Shown: positions 1 to 9,987, numbered from the stretch's first letter. The stretch is 64,000 nt of DNA from a bacterium (GCA_030538155.1 JAUNUN010000005.1:20822-84821); one strand, 5' to 3'. Notes: generated by a model from the sequence alone, not told the origin. Made by a program: numbers and translations.

Positions 1-2602
1 CCTTGGCCACTACCGCCGCAGGGGCCTTGCCGGTGAACTGTTCGTTGCCGAGCTTGGCCTGGATGCGGGCCAGTTCCTGTTCCAGCTTGCCCCGCTCCCT
101 GGTCAGTTTATCCAGCTCAGCCGCCACGTCGATCAAACCCTTGAGCGGCACCACCAGTTCCACATCCTGCACCAGGGCATGGCCGGCGTCATTGGGCACC
201 TCGCCGGTTTCGGCAATGTCAAGCTCACTCGCCCTGGTCAGGGCCATGATATCGGCCTGATGACGCTTGATGAGGGCACGTTTGTCGGCATTTGCGCAGA
301 TGATGCTCGCCTTGATCTGCGCGCCTGGGTGCAGTTCCGCCTCGGTGCGGATGGTGCGCAGGCCGGAGATTACCTCCATCAAGAGCGCCGTTTCCTCCTC
401 GGCCTGTGTGTCTTCCCAGGCGGTTTTCGCCTCGGGGAAGGGGGTCAGCATGAGCAGGCCGCGCTCGCCCGGCAGATGGCTCCAGATCTCCTCGGTGACA
501 AAGGGGATGATGGGGTGCAGGAGCGCAAGCGTCTTTTCAAATACGGTTAAAAGCGTGGCGCGGGCTTCGTTCTGCACGGCCGCATCCTTACTGAAGAGAT
601 CCGGCTTGATCCACTCCAGATACCAGTCGCAGAAATAGTGCCAGACAAACTGGTAGGAGCTGGAGGCGGCCTCGTTGAAGTTGTAGTGGTCAAGGGCTGC
701 GCGCACCTCGCGGATGGTGGCATTGGCGCGGCTCAAAATCCAGCGGTGGGCCAGGCCCTGGGGCCGCTCACCGAAGGTGAGCGGCTTGATGTCCTTGTCT
801 TGGCTCAGGTGCATTTCCGCAAAACGGGCCGCATTCCACAGCTTGTTGATGAAGCGGCGGTAGCCGTCCACCCGCTCCTCATCCAGGCGGATTTCCCGGC
901 CCTGGGCGGCAAAGGCAGTCAGGGTGAAGCGCAGGGCATCGGTGCCGTACTGGGCGATCATATCCAGCGGATCGATGACATTACCGGTTGATTTCGACAT
1001 CTTCTTGCCGAACTTGTCGCGCACCAGGGCGTGCAGGTACACGTCTTTAAAAGGGACTTCGTCCATGAAGTGCAGGCCCATCATCATCATGCGCGCCACC
1101 CAGAAAAAGAGGATGTCAAAGCTGGTGATGAGCACCGAGGTGGGGTAGAAGGTGGCGAGTTCTTCGGTCTTTTCCGGCCAGCCCAGGGTGGAGAAGGGCC
1201 ACAGGGCCGAGCTGAACCAGGTGTCGAGCACGTCTTCTTCCTGGACAAGACTGCTGCTGCCGCAGAAGGGGCAGATATCCGGATCGTCCACGGCCACGAT
1301 GAGCTTGCTGCAGGCGCGGCAGGTCCAGGCCGGGATGCGGTGGCCCCACCAGATCTGGCGGGAGATGCACCAGTCGCGGATGTTGTCCATCCAGTTGTAG
1401 AAGGTCTTGTACCAGGTATCGGGGTAGATTTTGATGCGGCCTTCCTGCACCGCAGCCACTGCCTTGTCGGCCAGGGGCCGCACGGACACGAACCACTGCT
1501 CCGACACATTGGGATCGATCACCGTGTGGCAACGGTAGCAGCAGCCGACCGCGTGGCGGTAGGGCTCTTCCTTGATCAAAAAACCCTGGGCCTTCAGATC
1601 GGCAACGATCTGGCGGCGGCAGGAAGATTGGTCCTGTCCGGCATAGGGCCCGGCATTTTCATTCATGATGCCGCTGTCGTCCAGCACCTTGAGCTGGGGC
1701 AGATCGTGGCGCAGACCCATTTCATAGTCGTTGCGGTCATGCGCGGGCGTGACCTTGAGCGCGCCGGTACCGAACTCGCGCTCCACATAGCTGTCGCAGA
1801 TGAGCGGAATGCTGCGACCGCTCAGCGGCAGCTCAATCATGGCCCCGTGCAGATGGCTGTAACGCTCATCCTCCGGATGCACGGCCACGGCGGTGTCGCC
1901 CAGCATGGTTTCGGGCCGGGTGGTGGCCACCACCACCTCGCCTGTGCCCCCAATTACCGGGTAGCGGATATGGTAGAGGAGGTCGTCACGATCTTCGTGC
2001 TCCACCTCGTCATCGGCCAGGGCGGTGTGGCAGCGCGGGCACCAGTTGATGATGTAGTGACCCTTGTAGATCAGCCCTTCGTTATAGAGACGGACAAAGA
2101 CCTCGCGCACCGCCCGGGACAGGCCCTCATCCATGGTAAAGCGTTCACGCTCCCAGTCGCAGGAGGCGCCCAGCCGTTTGAGCTGGTTGATGATGGTGCC
2201 GCCCTTTTCCGCCCGCCACTGCCAGACCCGTTCAATAAAGGCCTCGCGGCCGACATCGTGGCGGTTCTTGCCTTCAGCGGCCAGTTGCCGCTCCACCACG
2301 TTCTGGGTGGCGATACCGGCATGGTCGGTACCCGGCACCCACAGGGTATTGTCGCCCCGCATGCGGTGGTAGCGCACCAGGATATCTTGCAGGGTATTGT
2401 TGAGGGCATGGCCTATGTGGAGCACACCGGTGACATTGGGCGGCGGGATGACGATGGCAAAGGCCTCTCTGCCTGCCTCCATGGCAGCGGCAAAGGCCTG
2501 GTCGTCCAGCCATTCGGCAAGCCAGCGCTCTTCCACTGCACTGAATTCGTAGGTTTTACCAAGACCGCCTGGGTTTTCAGATTGCTGTACGGATGCGTCC
2601 AT
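1..2602 (-). CDS. valS: Valine--tRNA ligase, 3' end cut by window
   Basis: Class Ia aminoacyl-tRNA synthetase that charges tRNA-Val in the cytoplasm. Read on the minus strand from ATG at 2602, the frame stays open to the window edge (about 867 codons), so only a short C-terminal coiled-coil tail is missing compared with the usual 880-950 residues. The HIGH signature lies in PPPNVTGVLHIGHALN (HIGH at about residues 62-65) and KMSKS lies in GKKMSKSTGNVIDP (about 533-537). Cys-rich patches CPRCHTALADDE, CYRCHTV and CPFCGSS match the editing and zinc-bearing inserts of ValRS. It is the last visible gene of the corC-lnt-prfB-dgt-valS run; no strong ribosome site is seen upstream, so it may depend on readthrough from dgt, 79 bases away. 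Confidence 0.97.
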   Translation of the reverse strand, partial: MDASVQQSENPGGLGKTYEFSAVEERWLAEWLDDQAFAAAMEAGREAFAIVIPPPNVTGVLHIGHALNNTLQDILVRYHRMRGDNTLWVPGTDHAGIATQNVVERQLAAEGKNRHDVGREAFIERVWQWRAEKGGTIINQLKRLGASCDWERERFTMDEGLSRAVREVFVRLYNEGLIYKGHYIINWCPRCHTALADDEVEHEDRDDLLYHIRYPVIGGTGEVVVATTRPETMLGDTAVAVHPEDERYSHLHGAMIELPLSGRSIPLICDSYVEREFGTGALKVTPAHDRNDYEMGLRHDLPQLKVLDDSGIMNENAGPYAGQDQSSCRRQIVADLKAQGFLIKEEPYRHAVGCCYRCHTVIDPNVSEQWFVSVRPLADKAVAAVQEGRIKIYPDTWYKTFYNWMDNIRDWCISRQIWWGHRIPAWTCRACSKLIVAVDDPDICPFCGSSSLVQEEDVLDTWFSSALWPFSTLGWPEKTEELATFYPTSVLITSFDILFFWVARMMMMGLHFMDEVPFKDVYLHALVRDKFGKKMSKSTGNVIDPLDMIAQYGTDALRFTLTAFAAQGREIRLDEERVDGYRRFINKLWNAARFAEMHLSQDKDIKPLTFGERPQGLAHRWILSRANATIREVRAALDHYNFNEAASSSYQFVWHYFCDWYLEWIKPDLFSKDAAVQNEARATLLTVFEKTLALLHPIIPFVTEEIWSHLPGERGLLMLTPFPEAKTAWEDTQAEEETALLMEVISGLRTIRTEAELHPGAQIKASIICANADKRALIKRHQADIMALTRASELDIAETGEVPNDAGHALVQDVELVVPLKGLIDVAAELDKLTRERGKLEQELARIQAKLGNEQFTGKAPAAVVAK

Positions 2603-2681
2603 TCAAATAAGCCGATAATGCTGGGGTTAAGGAAAGAGAAAAAAACAGCGGTTGCGCCGGAGCATCCTGTTGGTCCTTCTA

Positions 2682-3758
2682 TTAAAGCACGCTCCAGGGC
2701 CGGGGCATGAAGAGCTGCGAGTACAGGGTGATGGCGTAACGGTCGGTCATGCCGGCAATGAAATCACAGACCCGGCGGTGGCGTTCGCGTTCTTCGTCTG
2801 CGTTTGCCGGCGCTGCCAGCTCGGCGCAGCCTGTGTGCAGGTCGCCTTCGGGCAGTTCGTGTTCCAGAAAATAGGCGTACAACTCCCGGATAATGCGCTG
2901 CGCCTTGACGAACTCGTTGTGTACCCGGTAGTTGCGGTAGACGTTTTCGTAGAGAAAGCTGCGCAGTTCGGTAATGGTTTCGTTCATGCCGCTGCTCAGG
3001 TGCAGCTTGCCGTCATCCCCGGCTAAAGTGGTGCTGACCAGATCGCGTACCATGGCATTGATGCGCTGGGAGGAACGCTCGCCCAAGACGCGCCTGAGAT
3101 GCGCGGGCAGATCCAGCGGGGCAATCATACCCGCGCGGATGGCGTCATCCATGTCGTGGTTGACGTAGGCCATGATATCGGCCACCCGCACCAACTGACC
3201 TTCCAGGGTGGCGGCCAGTTCCGGCGAGTCATCCGGCAGGATTTCGCCGTAGCCCTTGGAATGCTTGACGATGCCGTTGCGCACCTCCCAGCTCAGGTTC
3301 AGACCCTTGCCGTCGTTTTCCAGGAAATCGACAATACGCAGGCTCTGGACATAGTGCTTGAAACCCCTTGGGTGCAAAAGGTTTAAGCTGTATTCCCCGG
3401 CATGGCCGAAGGGGGTGTGGCCGAGATCGTGGCCGAGCGCAATAGCCTCGGTCAGGTATTCGTTCAAACGTAGGCAAACCGCCATGGTGCGGGCAATCTG
3501 CGACACCTCCAGCACATGGGTCAGGCGGGTGCGGTAATGATCGCCCGCAGGGGCCAGGAAGACCTGGGTCTTGTGTTTGAGCCGCCGGAAGGTCTTGCTG
3601 TGGATGATGCGGTCACGGTCGCGCTGAAAGCCGGTACGCAGCACGCACTCGTCTTCTTCGGGGTGCAGCCGCCCGCGGGAGCGGTTGCTGAAGCAGGCAT
3701 GGGGCGACAGGCTGAGCTGTTCCCGTTCCTCCTGCATGGCGCGCACCGTCCTGGCCAT
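2682..3758 (-). CDS. dgt: Deoxyguanosinetriphosphate triphosphohydrolase-like protein (HD superfamily)
   Basis: 358-residue dNTP triphosphohydrolase of the HD superfamily, expected to cleave dNTPs to deoxynucleosides and tripolyphosphate. The metal-binding set is visible: H81 (RLTHVLEVSQIAR), H110-D111 in IALGHDLGHTPFGHAG and a later Asp in VRVADIMAYVNHDMDD. The N-terminal SRGRLHPEEDECVLRTGFQRDRDR followed by HSKTFRRLKHKTQVF is typical of the dGTPase-like type 2 subfamily, which is shorter than E. coli Dgt. The start follows AAGGAG with good spacing. It begins 15 bases after the prfB stop and precedes valS, so it is co-transcribed with them. Substrate preference cannot be read from sequence. 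Confidence 0.93.
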   Translation of the reverse strand: MARTVRAMQEEREQLSLSPHACFSNRSRGRLHPEEDECVLRTGFQRDRDRIIHSKTFRRLKHKTQVFLAPAGDHYRTRLTHVLEVSQIARTMAVCLRLNEYLTEAIALGHDLGHTPFGHAGEYSLNLLHPRGFKHYVQSLRIVDFLENDGKGLNLSWEVRNGIVKHSKGYGEILPDDSPELAATLEGQLVRVADIMAYVNHDMDDAIRAGMIAPLDLPAHLRRVLGERSSQRINAMVRDLVSTTLAGDDGKLHLSSGMNETITELRSFLYENVYRNYRVHNEFVKAQRIIRELYAYFLEHELPEGDLHTGCAELAAPANADEERERHRRVCDFIAGMTDRYAITLYSQLFMPRPWSVL

Positions 3759-3773
3759 GACCTTTCTCCTTAT

Positions 3774-4884
3774 TTATTTTTGCCAGAGCAGATAGGCCCG
3801 GATAAAGCCGTCGAGCCTGCCGTCGAGCACTGCATCCACATTGCCTTCCTCAATGCCGGTGCGGTGATCCTTGATCAAGCGGTAGGGCTGGAGCACATAG
3901 GAGCGGATCTGGCTGCCCCAGGCAATATCTTTTTTATCGCCTTGCAGATTCTCCTGGGCCCGTTGCTGCTGCTCGCGTTCCAGTTCATACAAGCGGGCCA
4001 TGAGCATCTTCATGGCCATGTCCTTGTTGCTGTGCTGGGAACGCTCGTTCTGGCACTGCACCACGATGCCGGTGGGGAAGTGGGTGATGCGGATGGCCGA
4101 GTCGGTCTTGTTGACGTGCTGGCCGCCCGCACCGCTTGAGCGGTAGGTGTCTATGCGCAGATCCTTATCGTTGATCTCGATGTGGACGCTGTCGTCCAGC
4201 TCGGGCATGACCATCACCGAGGCAAAGGAGGTGTGCCGCCTGCCGCTGGAGTCAAAGGGCGAAATGCGCACCAGCCGGTGGATGCCGATCTCGGAGCGGA
4301 GCAGGCCATAGGCGTCCTTGCCCTTGATGAGCATGGTCACGCTCTTGGTGCCGGCCTCATCTCCGGGCAGAAGGTCAAGGATATCGGTCTTGAAGTCTCT
4401 GGCCTCGGCCCAGCGCAGATACATGCGCGTGAGGATGCCCACCCAGTCCTGCGCCTCGGTACCGCCAGCGCCCGCATGGATGCTGAGGATGGCGTTATTG
4501 GCATCGTGTTCGCCGGTGAACATGCACTGCAGCTCAACCATGTCGATGCGTTCCTGCAGTCCGCCAAGGCTTGCCGCCACATCCTGAAAGCTGTCTTCGT
4601 CGTGCTCCTCGATCGCCATGTCAAGGAGCAGATCCGCATCTTCCAGGTCGACATAGTTCTTTTCCCAGATGCCGACCAGCGACTGGAGCCGGCCCAGTTG
4701 CCGCTGCACCTCCTTGGCCTGGTCCTGGTTGTCCCAGAAGCCGGGGCTTAGGGTCTGGCGTTCCAGCAGTTCTATCTGTTCCCGCTTGTTATCCAAGTCA
4801 AAGATGCTCCTTCAGCGCCAGCATGCGGGCCTTGAGGTCGGCGAGGAGCTGTTTGGATTCTGCGGATTCAGTGATATCTGCCAT
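3774..4884 (-). CDS. prfB: Peptide chain release factor 2, expressed by +1 programmed frameshift
   Basis: Release factor for UGA and UAA stop codons. The ORF is in two frames: ATG at 4884 opens 28 codons ending CTT TGA, and the main frame resumes one base later (GAC), giving about 369 residues. The RF2-specific SPF tripeptide (ISPFDSSG, about residues 208-210) and the catalytic GGQ loop ([15 protein letters not shown], about 253-255) are both present. A start placed only in the second frame would lose the conserved N-terminus. The gene lies 92 bases downstream of lnt and 15 bases before dgt on the same strand. Regulation is autogenous: low RF2 lets ribosomes shift past the internal UGA. Confidence 0.96.
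4797..4803 (-). promoter_or_regulatory. prfB programmed +1 frameshift site
   Basis: On the minus strand the bases read CTT TGA C, with an in-frame UGA stop at 4800-4798 and the skipped base at 4800. Upstream, AAGGAG sits three bases before CTT, the expected position of the internal Shine-Dalgarno-like stimulator seen in E. coli prfB (AGGGGG TAT CTT TGA C). This is the established RF2 autoregulatory slip site. Confidence 0.95.
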
Positions 4885-4976
4885 GGTAGACCTCGTAGTA
4901 TGAAGAAGATGTGGCGCCAATGGAACCAATACGAAACAAGGGAAACCGATATAATAAACAGAACCAGGTCAAGACT

Positions 4977-6689
4977 TCAAGGACGGCCTGCTTTTTTCGC
5001 GGACCGTGCTCCGCTAAGAGGCGCTTTTGTGTCTCTGCCGGGACTGCGCAATAGCCCTGCCACCAGCAGGGGCAGGATGAGCAGGGCGCAGAAGAGACCG
5101 AAGTAATGGCCCACCCGGGTGAACACGGTTTTTGATTGCAGAAGGGGAATGCTTTCTGCCGCTGCTGCCTCGGTGAAAATGGCCGTTTCCCCGCTGATAC
5201 GGCCCAACGGGTCGACAAAACCGCTGATGCCGGTATTGGCGGAGCGCACCAGGGCGCGCCTGTTTTCTACCGCGCGCAGTACCGCCATGGCCAGGGACTG
5301 CACCGGTGCGCTGGAGTGGCCGTACCAGGCGTCGTTGGTGATGTTCACCAGCATATTGGCCTCCAGCGCCGTGGTATCACGGGCAATAACCGGAAAGATG
5401 GATTCGTAGCAGATGAGCACCCCCGCCCTGAGCCTGTCGCTGAAGAGCGGTCCCTTGTTCCGGCCCACCGAAAAGTCGCCGATGCCGGCCGCCAGCGGTT
5501 TCAGGAAAAAGAGCAGGTCTTTCAGCGGGATATATTCACCAAAGGGTACCAGGTGCTGCTTGCTGTACACGCCGTCCACCTTGCCCTGCGTACCCAGGAT
5601 GAGCGCGCCGTTAAAGTTGTGGATAAGCTTGCCCTTTTCGGTATCTTCAATCCGGTAAAAAGGCGCGCCGGTGAGCACCCTGGTACCTGTTTCGGCTCCG
5701 GCAAAGGCAGCCACCCTGCCTGCGAGCGGGTCATCCTGCGGATAAAAGGGCAGGGCTGTCTCCGGCCAGACCACCAGCGCCGCACCTTCAGCGGCAAGGC
5801 CTGCCGAAAGGCGCAAATAACGCTCTACCGTGGCCTGCTTCATTGCCTCCGACCATTTCAGATCCTGCTCGATATTGCCCTGCACCACCCCGATAAGCAC
5901 TTTGGGCGCGGCCGCGATTTCTTCTTTAGTTTCAACCGAGCGCAGCAGCGAATACACCGAAAGCCCGATCAGCAGGGAACAGGCTGCAGCCAAGGCGGGC
6001 AGGACGGCTTTCCACAGAGGCCGGCGCAGCGAGAGCGCACTGAGAGCAAGGGCAAAAACCGCGTTGATCAGCACTAGGCAGAAGCTGAGCAGATGGTGGC
6101 CGCCCAGGTCTGCCGGCAAAAGCAGCTGCGGCTCGCGGAAGAGGCCATAGCCGAGATCCATCCAGGGAAAGCCGGTAAAGAGCAGCCCACGCAAGGCATC
6201 GAGACCTGTCCAGATGAGAGGCGGAGCCCAGATATGGATGAAGCCCAGATAGCCGGGGTTGGTACGCTCTTCCACACCTTGTCGCAGCCAAGAAAGGAGC
6301 AGACAGAAGAGAGCACTGTAGAGCGCCATATAAGTGGCCAGGAGCAGGAGGGCCGGCACGCTCAGCCACAGCGGCAAACCGCCGTAGCGGCCCAGCACGA
6401 TCACAATCCAGTAGAGCTGGCCGCTGTAGGCGGCAAGGCCAAAGAGAAAACCGGCCCCTGCCGCCTGTAGCGGGCGGAGGGGCAAGTTCAGCGCAATCAG
6501 CAAGAGCGGGCTCAGGCAGATGCACAGAAGCGGCCACCAGCCGCTGTATTCACCGATGCCCGGCATGCCCAGGTTGAGCATCAGGGCGGCCAGGAGGGCG
6601 AGTGCGGCCGCTGCCCCCGCTTTTTTCGCGGCAGACCAGATCGCTACGCCGGGAAGAACCGTGCCTGCTGCTTGCTGCTGCATGTGCAT
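4977..6689 (-). CDS. lnt: Apolipoprotein N-acyltransferase
   Basis: Inner-membrane enzyme that adds the third acyl chain to the N-terminal cysteine of lipoproteins; its presence implies an outer membrane. The 570 residues hold six or more N-terminal hydrophobic segments (about 20-245), then a periplasmic nitrilase-fold domain with the catalytic triad visible as E310 (VVWPETALPFYP), K377 (YSKQHLVPFGEYIP) and C427 (GVLICYESIFP). A final hydrophobic segment (about 530-550) anchors the C-terminus. It starts three bases after corC ends, so the two are translationally linked; corC-lnt adjacency is common in proteobacteria. A second ATG six bases downstream is an alternative start. Confidence 0.95.
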   Translation of the reverse strand: MHMQQQAAGTVLPGVAIWSAAKKAGAAAALALLAALMLNLGMPGIGEYSGWWPLLCICLSPLLLIALNLPLRPLQAAGAGFLFGLAAYSGQLYWIVIVLGRYGGLPLWLSVPALLLLATYMALYSALFCLLLSWLRQGVEERTNPGYLGFIHIWAPPLIWTGLDALRGLLFTGFPWMDLGYGLFREPQLLLPADLGGHHLLSFCLVLINAVFALALSALSLRRPLWKAVLPALAAACSLLIGLSVYSLLRSVETKEEIAAAPKVLIGVVQGNIEQDLKWSEAMKQATVERYLRLSAGLAAEGAALVVWPETALPFYPQDDPLAGRVAAFAGAETGTRVLTGAPFYRIEDTEKGKLIHNFNGALILGTQGKVDGVYSKQHLVPFGEYIPLKDLLFFLKPLAAGIGDFSVGRNKGPLFSDRLRAGVLICYESIFPVIARDTTALEANMLVNITNDAWYGHSSAPVQSLAMAVLRAVENRRALVRSANTGISGFVDPLGRISGETAIFTEAAAAESIPLLQSKTVFTRVGHYFGLFCALLILPLLVAGLLRSPGRDTKAPLSGARSAKKAGRP

Positions 6690-6692
6690 GGT

Positions 6693-7571
6693 TTATGTCC
6701 TGCTGATCCGCACCGATTTCACCCGGCGCGCATCGGCGTTTAAGACCTGGAAGGTCAGTTGGCCTTCCTCCAGAGTTGCGCCGGTTTCCGGCACCTTGCC
6801 CAGGCGGAGAATAAGGAGGCCGCCAACAGATTCATACGGCCCTTCAGGCATATCCAGGCCAAAATGCTGTTCCACCTCTTCCACATCCACCTTGGCATCC
6901 ACGATGATGGTGTTGTCGTCCACCACCTTCAACTCGCTTTCGTCGTTATCGTATTCATCGTCAATGTCGCCGACGATTTCCTCGATCACGTCTTCAAGGG
7001 TGATCAAACCGCGCACCCCGCCGAACTCGTCGGCAACAATGGCCATGTGGTTCTTGTTGGTCTGGAATTCACGCAGCAATTCGGTAATGGGCTTGGATTC
7101 GGGGATGAAGGGCAGCGGCTTGATCAGGGTTTCGATATCTTTGGGGCCATCAACGCTGCAACCGCAAACTCTGAGCAGATCCTTGGCGTGCAGTACGCCC
7201 AAAATATGATCCAGGGTGTCTTTATAGATAGGAATGCGGGTGTAGCCTTCTTCCGTGATCAGGCGGATGAGTTCGGCAATGGGCGTGTTACGTTCGGCGG
7301 CAACGATTTCTGCCGAAGGCGTCATGATTTCGGAGGTGCGGGTTTCGCGGAAGTTGAAAATGGAGGTGATGAGCTTTTCTTCGTGCACGCTGATCAGGCC
7401 CTGCTCCTCACCCTCCTCCAGCAGTTCCTGAATTTCCTGTTCCAGTTCTTCAGTGGTGTCGGGCCCGCCGCGCAAACCGAACATGTCGCGAACCTTGTCC
7501 ATCAGGGATTTACCGCCGGCATCGTCCTCAAGCGCAGGTTCCTGCGGTGAGGGCGGTTCTTCTTTCTCCAT
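6693..7571 (-). CDS. corC: CorC/HlyC-family CBS-domain protein
   Basis: 292-residue cytosolic CBS-pair protein with a C-terminal CorC_HlyC domain, related to CorC/YbeX which is linked to Mg/Co efflux and envelope functions. The motif TRTSEIMTPSAEIVAAE begins the first CBS domain, EEGYTRIPIYKDTLDHILGV continues it, and FGGVRGLITLEDVIEEIVGD closes the second (about residue 190). The last 80 residues form the FAD-binding-like transporter-associated domain (YESVGGLLILRLG). The acidic N-terminus (residues 1-60) is extended relative to E. coli CorC. It is the first gene of the minus-strand run to valS, with GGAG ten bases before ATG. Confidence 0.92.
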   Translation of the reverse strand: MEKEEPPSPQEPALEDDAGGKSLMDKVRDMFGLRGGPDTTEELEQEIQELLEEGEEQGLISVHEEKLITSIFNFRETRTSEIMTPSAEIVAAERNTPIAELIRLITEEGYTRIPIYKDTLDHILGVLHAKDLLRVCGCSVDGPKDIETLIKPLPFIPESKPITELLREFQTNKNHMAIVADEFGGVRGLITLEDVIEEIVGDIDDEYDNDESELKVVDDNTIIVDAKVDVEEVEQHFGLDMPEGPYESVGGLLILRLGKVPETGATLEEGQLTFQVLNADARRVKSVRISRT

Positions 7572-7991
7572 GTAGAATGACTCCAGATTGATAAGATGAA
7601 ACTATGAAACGGATGGCGCTGCTGCACGACCAGACAGCTTAAAAGGCAAGGCCATGGCTGTTATTTTAATGGCCATGACGGTTCCTTGTGCAGACAAGTG
7701 ATGCAATACAGGTATTGTTGCTACAGGTGGAAGAAAAACAGCGCCTAAGGTGCTAAAGTACATGTTTTCGCACTATGGGTGCTTGCCGGGAAAAAATCAA
7801 GCAGGAATACAGAAAAGAAACCGTGTGGCGCGCAGTTGGCAGCATGTTGAACAAGTACATCCGGGAAGCGAGCCGGCCTCTTCCAGCAAGGGGATTCATC
7901 CTTGCACTGGCTGCGCCCTATCTGGTACTTGTGTGCAGAGCCGTGGTGCGCCTTTGGCGCTTTTTCCTGCATTCATGCCCTGAGGATAATC
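7572..7991. other. 420-bp divergent intergenic region with a small hairpin before the transketolase
   Basis: No convincing gene. Short ORFs on both strands have no recognisable motifs. An inverted repeat GGCCAT...ATGGCC lies near 7652-7675. A compact GC hairpin GCGCC-TTT-GGCGC followed by five T (7948-7965) sits 26 bases before the transketolase ATG and resembles a weak intrinsic terminator or attenuator. Promoters for corC and the transketolase are presumably here, but no clear -35/-10 pair was identified. Confidence 0.5.
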
Positions 7992-9890
7992 ATGTCATTT
8001 CCGATTGACCTTTCCACCTTCCGTCCGCTTCGTTTTACCACCAAGGAAACTACCCTGGCCGCAGGAAAGCACGATGATCTGCGCTACAACATCCGTCTGG
8101 TGCGAGACAGCCTGGTGTTTTTCACGGCCCTTGCCAACACCAAGGGGCTGGGCGGACATACCGGCGGGGCCTATGACATCATCCCTGAAACCCTGATTGC
8201 AGACGCCTTTATCAAGGGCATGGAGAACTGCTATCCGGTGCTCTTTGACGAGGCCGGCCACAGGGTGGCCATGCAGTATGTCATGGCGGTAGTAAATGGT
8301 CATGCGCCGGTGGAATCGCTCTTGCATTACCGCGAATACGGCCACGGTCTCTACGGCCATCCGGAACGGCACGAGGAATCAGGTATCTTTTTCAGCTCAG
8401 GCCGCCTGGGCCACCTGTGGAGCTATGTCAACGGCGTGGCCGAGGCCAATCCGGACAAAAACGTCTTCCTCTTCGGCAGCGACGGTTCCCAGCAGGAGGG
8501 CGACGATGCCGAGGCGGCCCGCTATGCCGTGGCCCGCGGCCTCAATGTGAAGCTCTTGCTTGATGACAACAACGTCACCATTGCCGGCCATCCGGATGAA
8601 TACATGCGCGGCTTTGATCTGGAGCGCACCCTGGCCGGTCATGGCCTGACCACTTTTGTCTGTGACGGCGAAGAGTTCAACAGCTTGTACGCCTATATCC
8701 AGCAGGCGCTGGTCACACCCGGCCCGGTGGCCCTGGTCATCAAGCGGCCGATGGCGCCGGGCGTGGCGGGTATTGAGGGCTCGCCCAAGGGCCATGACGT
8801 CATTGCCGTGGATTTGGCAGTGGACTATCTGAAAAAGCAGGGCCATGCAGCGGCGGTGGAACGGTTGCAGCAGAAACCGGCCAAGAGCGAGAAAAAAAAC
8901 TACCTGGGCAGCACGAGCGAGAGCGCCAAAAACCGGGACGAATTCGGCAAGATCGTGGTGGATTTGCTCAAAGAGATACAGGATCCGACGAAAAAGGTAT
9001 TGGTGGTGGATTCGGATCTTGAAGGCTCCTGCGGCCTGCACCATATCCGCAAGGCCATGCCCGAACTCTACGTGCACGGCGGCATCATGGAGCGCAACAA
9101 CTTCTCGGTGGCCGCAGGTTTCGGCAGCGAGCCGGGCCGCCAGGGCATTTTCGGCACCTTTGCCGCCTTTCAGGAGATGGTCATCTCGGAAATCACCATG
9201 GCCAGGCTCAACAAGGCCAATGTGCTTGCCCATTTTTCCCACTCCGGCGTGGATGAAATGGCGGACAACACCTGCCATTTCGGTATCAACAACTTCTTTG
9301 CCGACAACGGCTTGGCAGAAGGCGACAGCACCCGCCTGTACTTCCCGGCCGACGCCCTGCAACTGCGCGCCATTTTGGAATCCATCTTCTGGAATCCGGG
9401 CCTGCGCTTTGTCTACTCCACCCGTTCAGCCACCCCTTTTATCTTGAATGAAGAGGGCAAGCACTTTTTCGGCGAGGGCTACCGCTTCAAACCCGACCAG
9501 GACGAACTCATCCGCGAAGGTAAAGACGGCTATATCGTTTCCTACGGTGAAATGCTCTACCGAGCCCTGCACGCGGTGGAAGAGTTGAAGGCGGCCGGCA
9601 TCTCCCTTGGCCTGGTCAATAAGCCGGTACTCAATGTGGTGGATGAAAACATGCTGGCCCGCCTGGGTGCCGGCCCGGCGGTGCTGGTGGTGGAATCTCA
9701 GAATGCGAAAACCGGGCTGGGCAGCCGTCTGGGCACCTGGCTTTTGGAACGGGGCTACAGTCCCAAGTACGGTTTCATGGGCTCCTGGAAGGAGGGTGCG
9801 GGCGGTCTGGGCGAGCAGGTAACCCACCAAGGCCTGGGGCCGGAGGGCATCCGCGAGCGAGTAGAGCGTCTCTTGGGCTGCAGGAAATAG
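7992..9890 (+). CDS. Transketolase-family thiamine-diphosphate enzyme (divergent)
   Basis: 632-residue enzyme of the transketolase family, interconverting sugar phosphates in the pentose-phosphate cycle. The start at 7992 follows GAGGAT at six bases; the frame is open further upstream without motifs. The N-terminal half carries NTKGLGGHTGG (substrate loop) and the ThDP motif GSDGSQQEGDD...LLLDDNN (about 165-205). The central domain has GTFAAFQEMVISEITMARL, carrying the expected catalytic Glu, and the C-terminal domain has VLVVESQNAKTGLGSRLGTW. Several usual TktA strings are absent (for example FSDYMRPA is replaced), so this belongs to a less-studied branch; dihydroxyacetone-synthase-like activity cannot be excluded. 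It stands alone between corC and sodB. Confidence 0.85.
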   Translation: MSFPIDLSTFRPLRFTTKETTLAAGKHDDLRYNIRLVRDSLVFFTALANTKGLGGHTGGAYDIIPETLIADAFIKGMENCYPVLFDEAGHRVAMQYVMAVVNGHAPVESLLHYREYGHGLYGHPERHEESGIFFSSGRLGHLWSYVNGVAEANPDKNVFLFGSDGSQQEGDDAEAARYAVARGLNVKLLLDDNNVTIAGHPDEYMRGFDLERTLAGHGLTTFVCDGEEFNSLYAYIQQALVTPGPVALVIKRPMAPGVAGIEGSPKGHDVIAVDLAVDYLKKQGHAAAVERLQQKPAKSEKKNYLGSTSESAKNRDEFGKIVVDLLKEIQDPTKKVLVVDSDLEGSCGLHHIRKAMPELYVHGGIMERNNFSVAAGFGSEPGRQGIFGTFAAFQEMVISEITMARLNKANVLAHFSHSGVDEMADNTCHFGINNFFADNGLAEGDSTRLYFPADALQLRAILESIFWNPGLRFVYSTRSATPFILNEEGKHFFGEGYRFKPDQDELIREGKDGYIVSYGEMLYRALHAVEELKAAGISLGLVNKPVLNVVDENMLARLGAGPAVLVVESQNAKTGLGSRLGTWLLERGYSPKYGFMGSWKEGAGGLGEQVTHQGLGPEGIRERVERLLGCRK

Positions 9891-9987
9891 GGTATACTTC
9901 GTATTGTTCGCATCTTACCCAGCTGTTAGGCTTGCTTTGTTCTGTTGAGATCTGATGTACACCACTCACAAGTAGGAGGAAACAGTC

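Noticed and set aside
1031..2710. Long plus-strand open frame opposite valS (559 codons)
   Set aside because: Low-complexity translation rich in His, Gly and Ala with no motifs; it is the antisense shadow of a clear ValRS gene.
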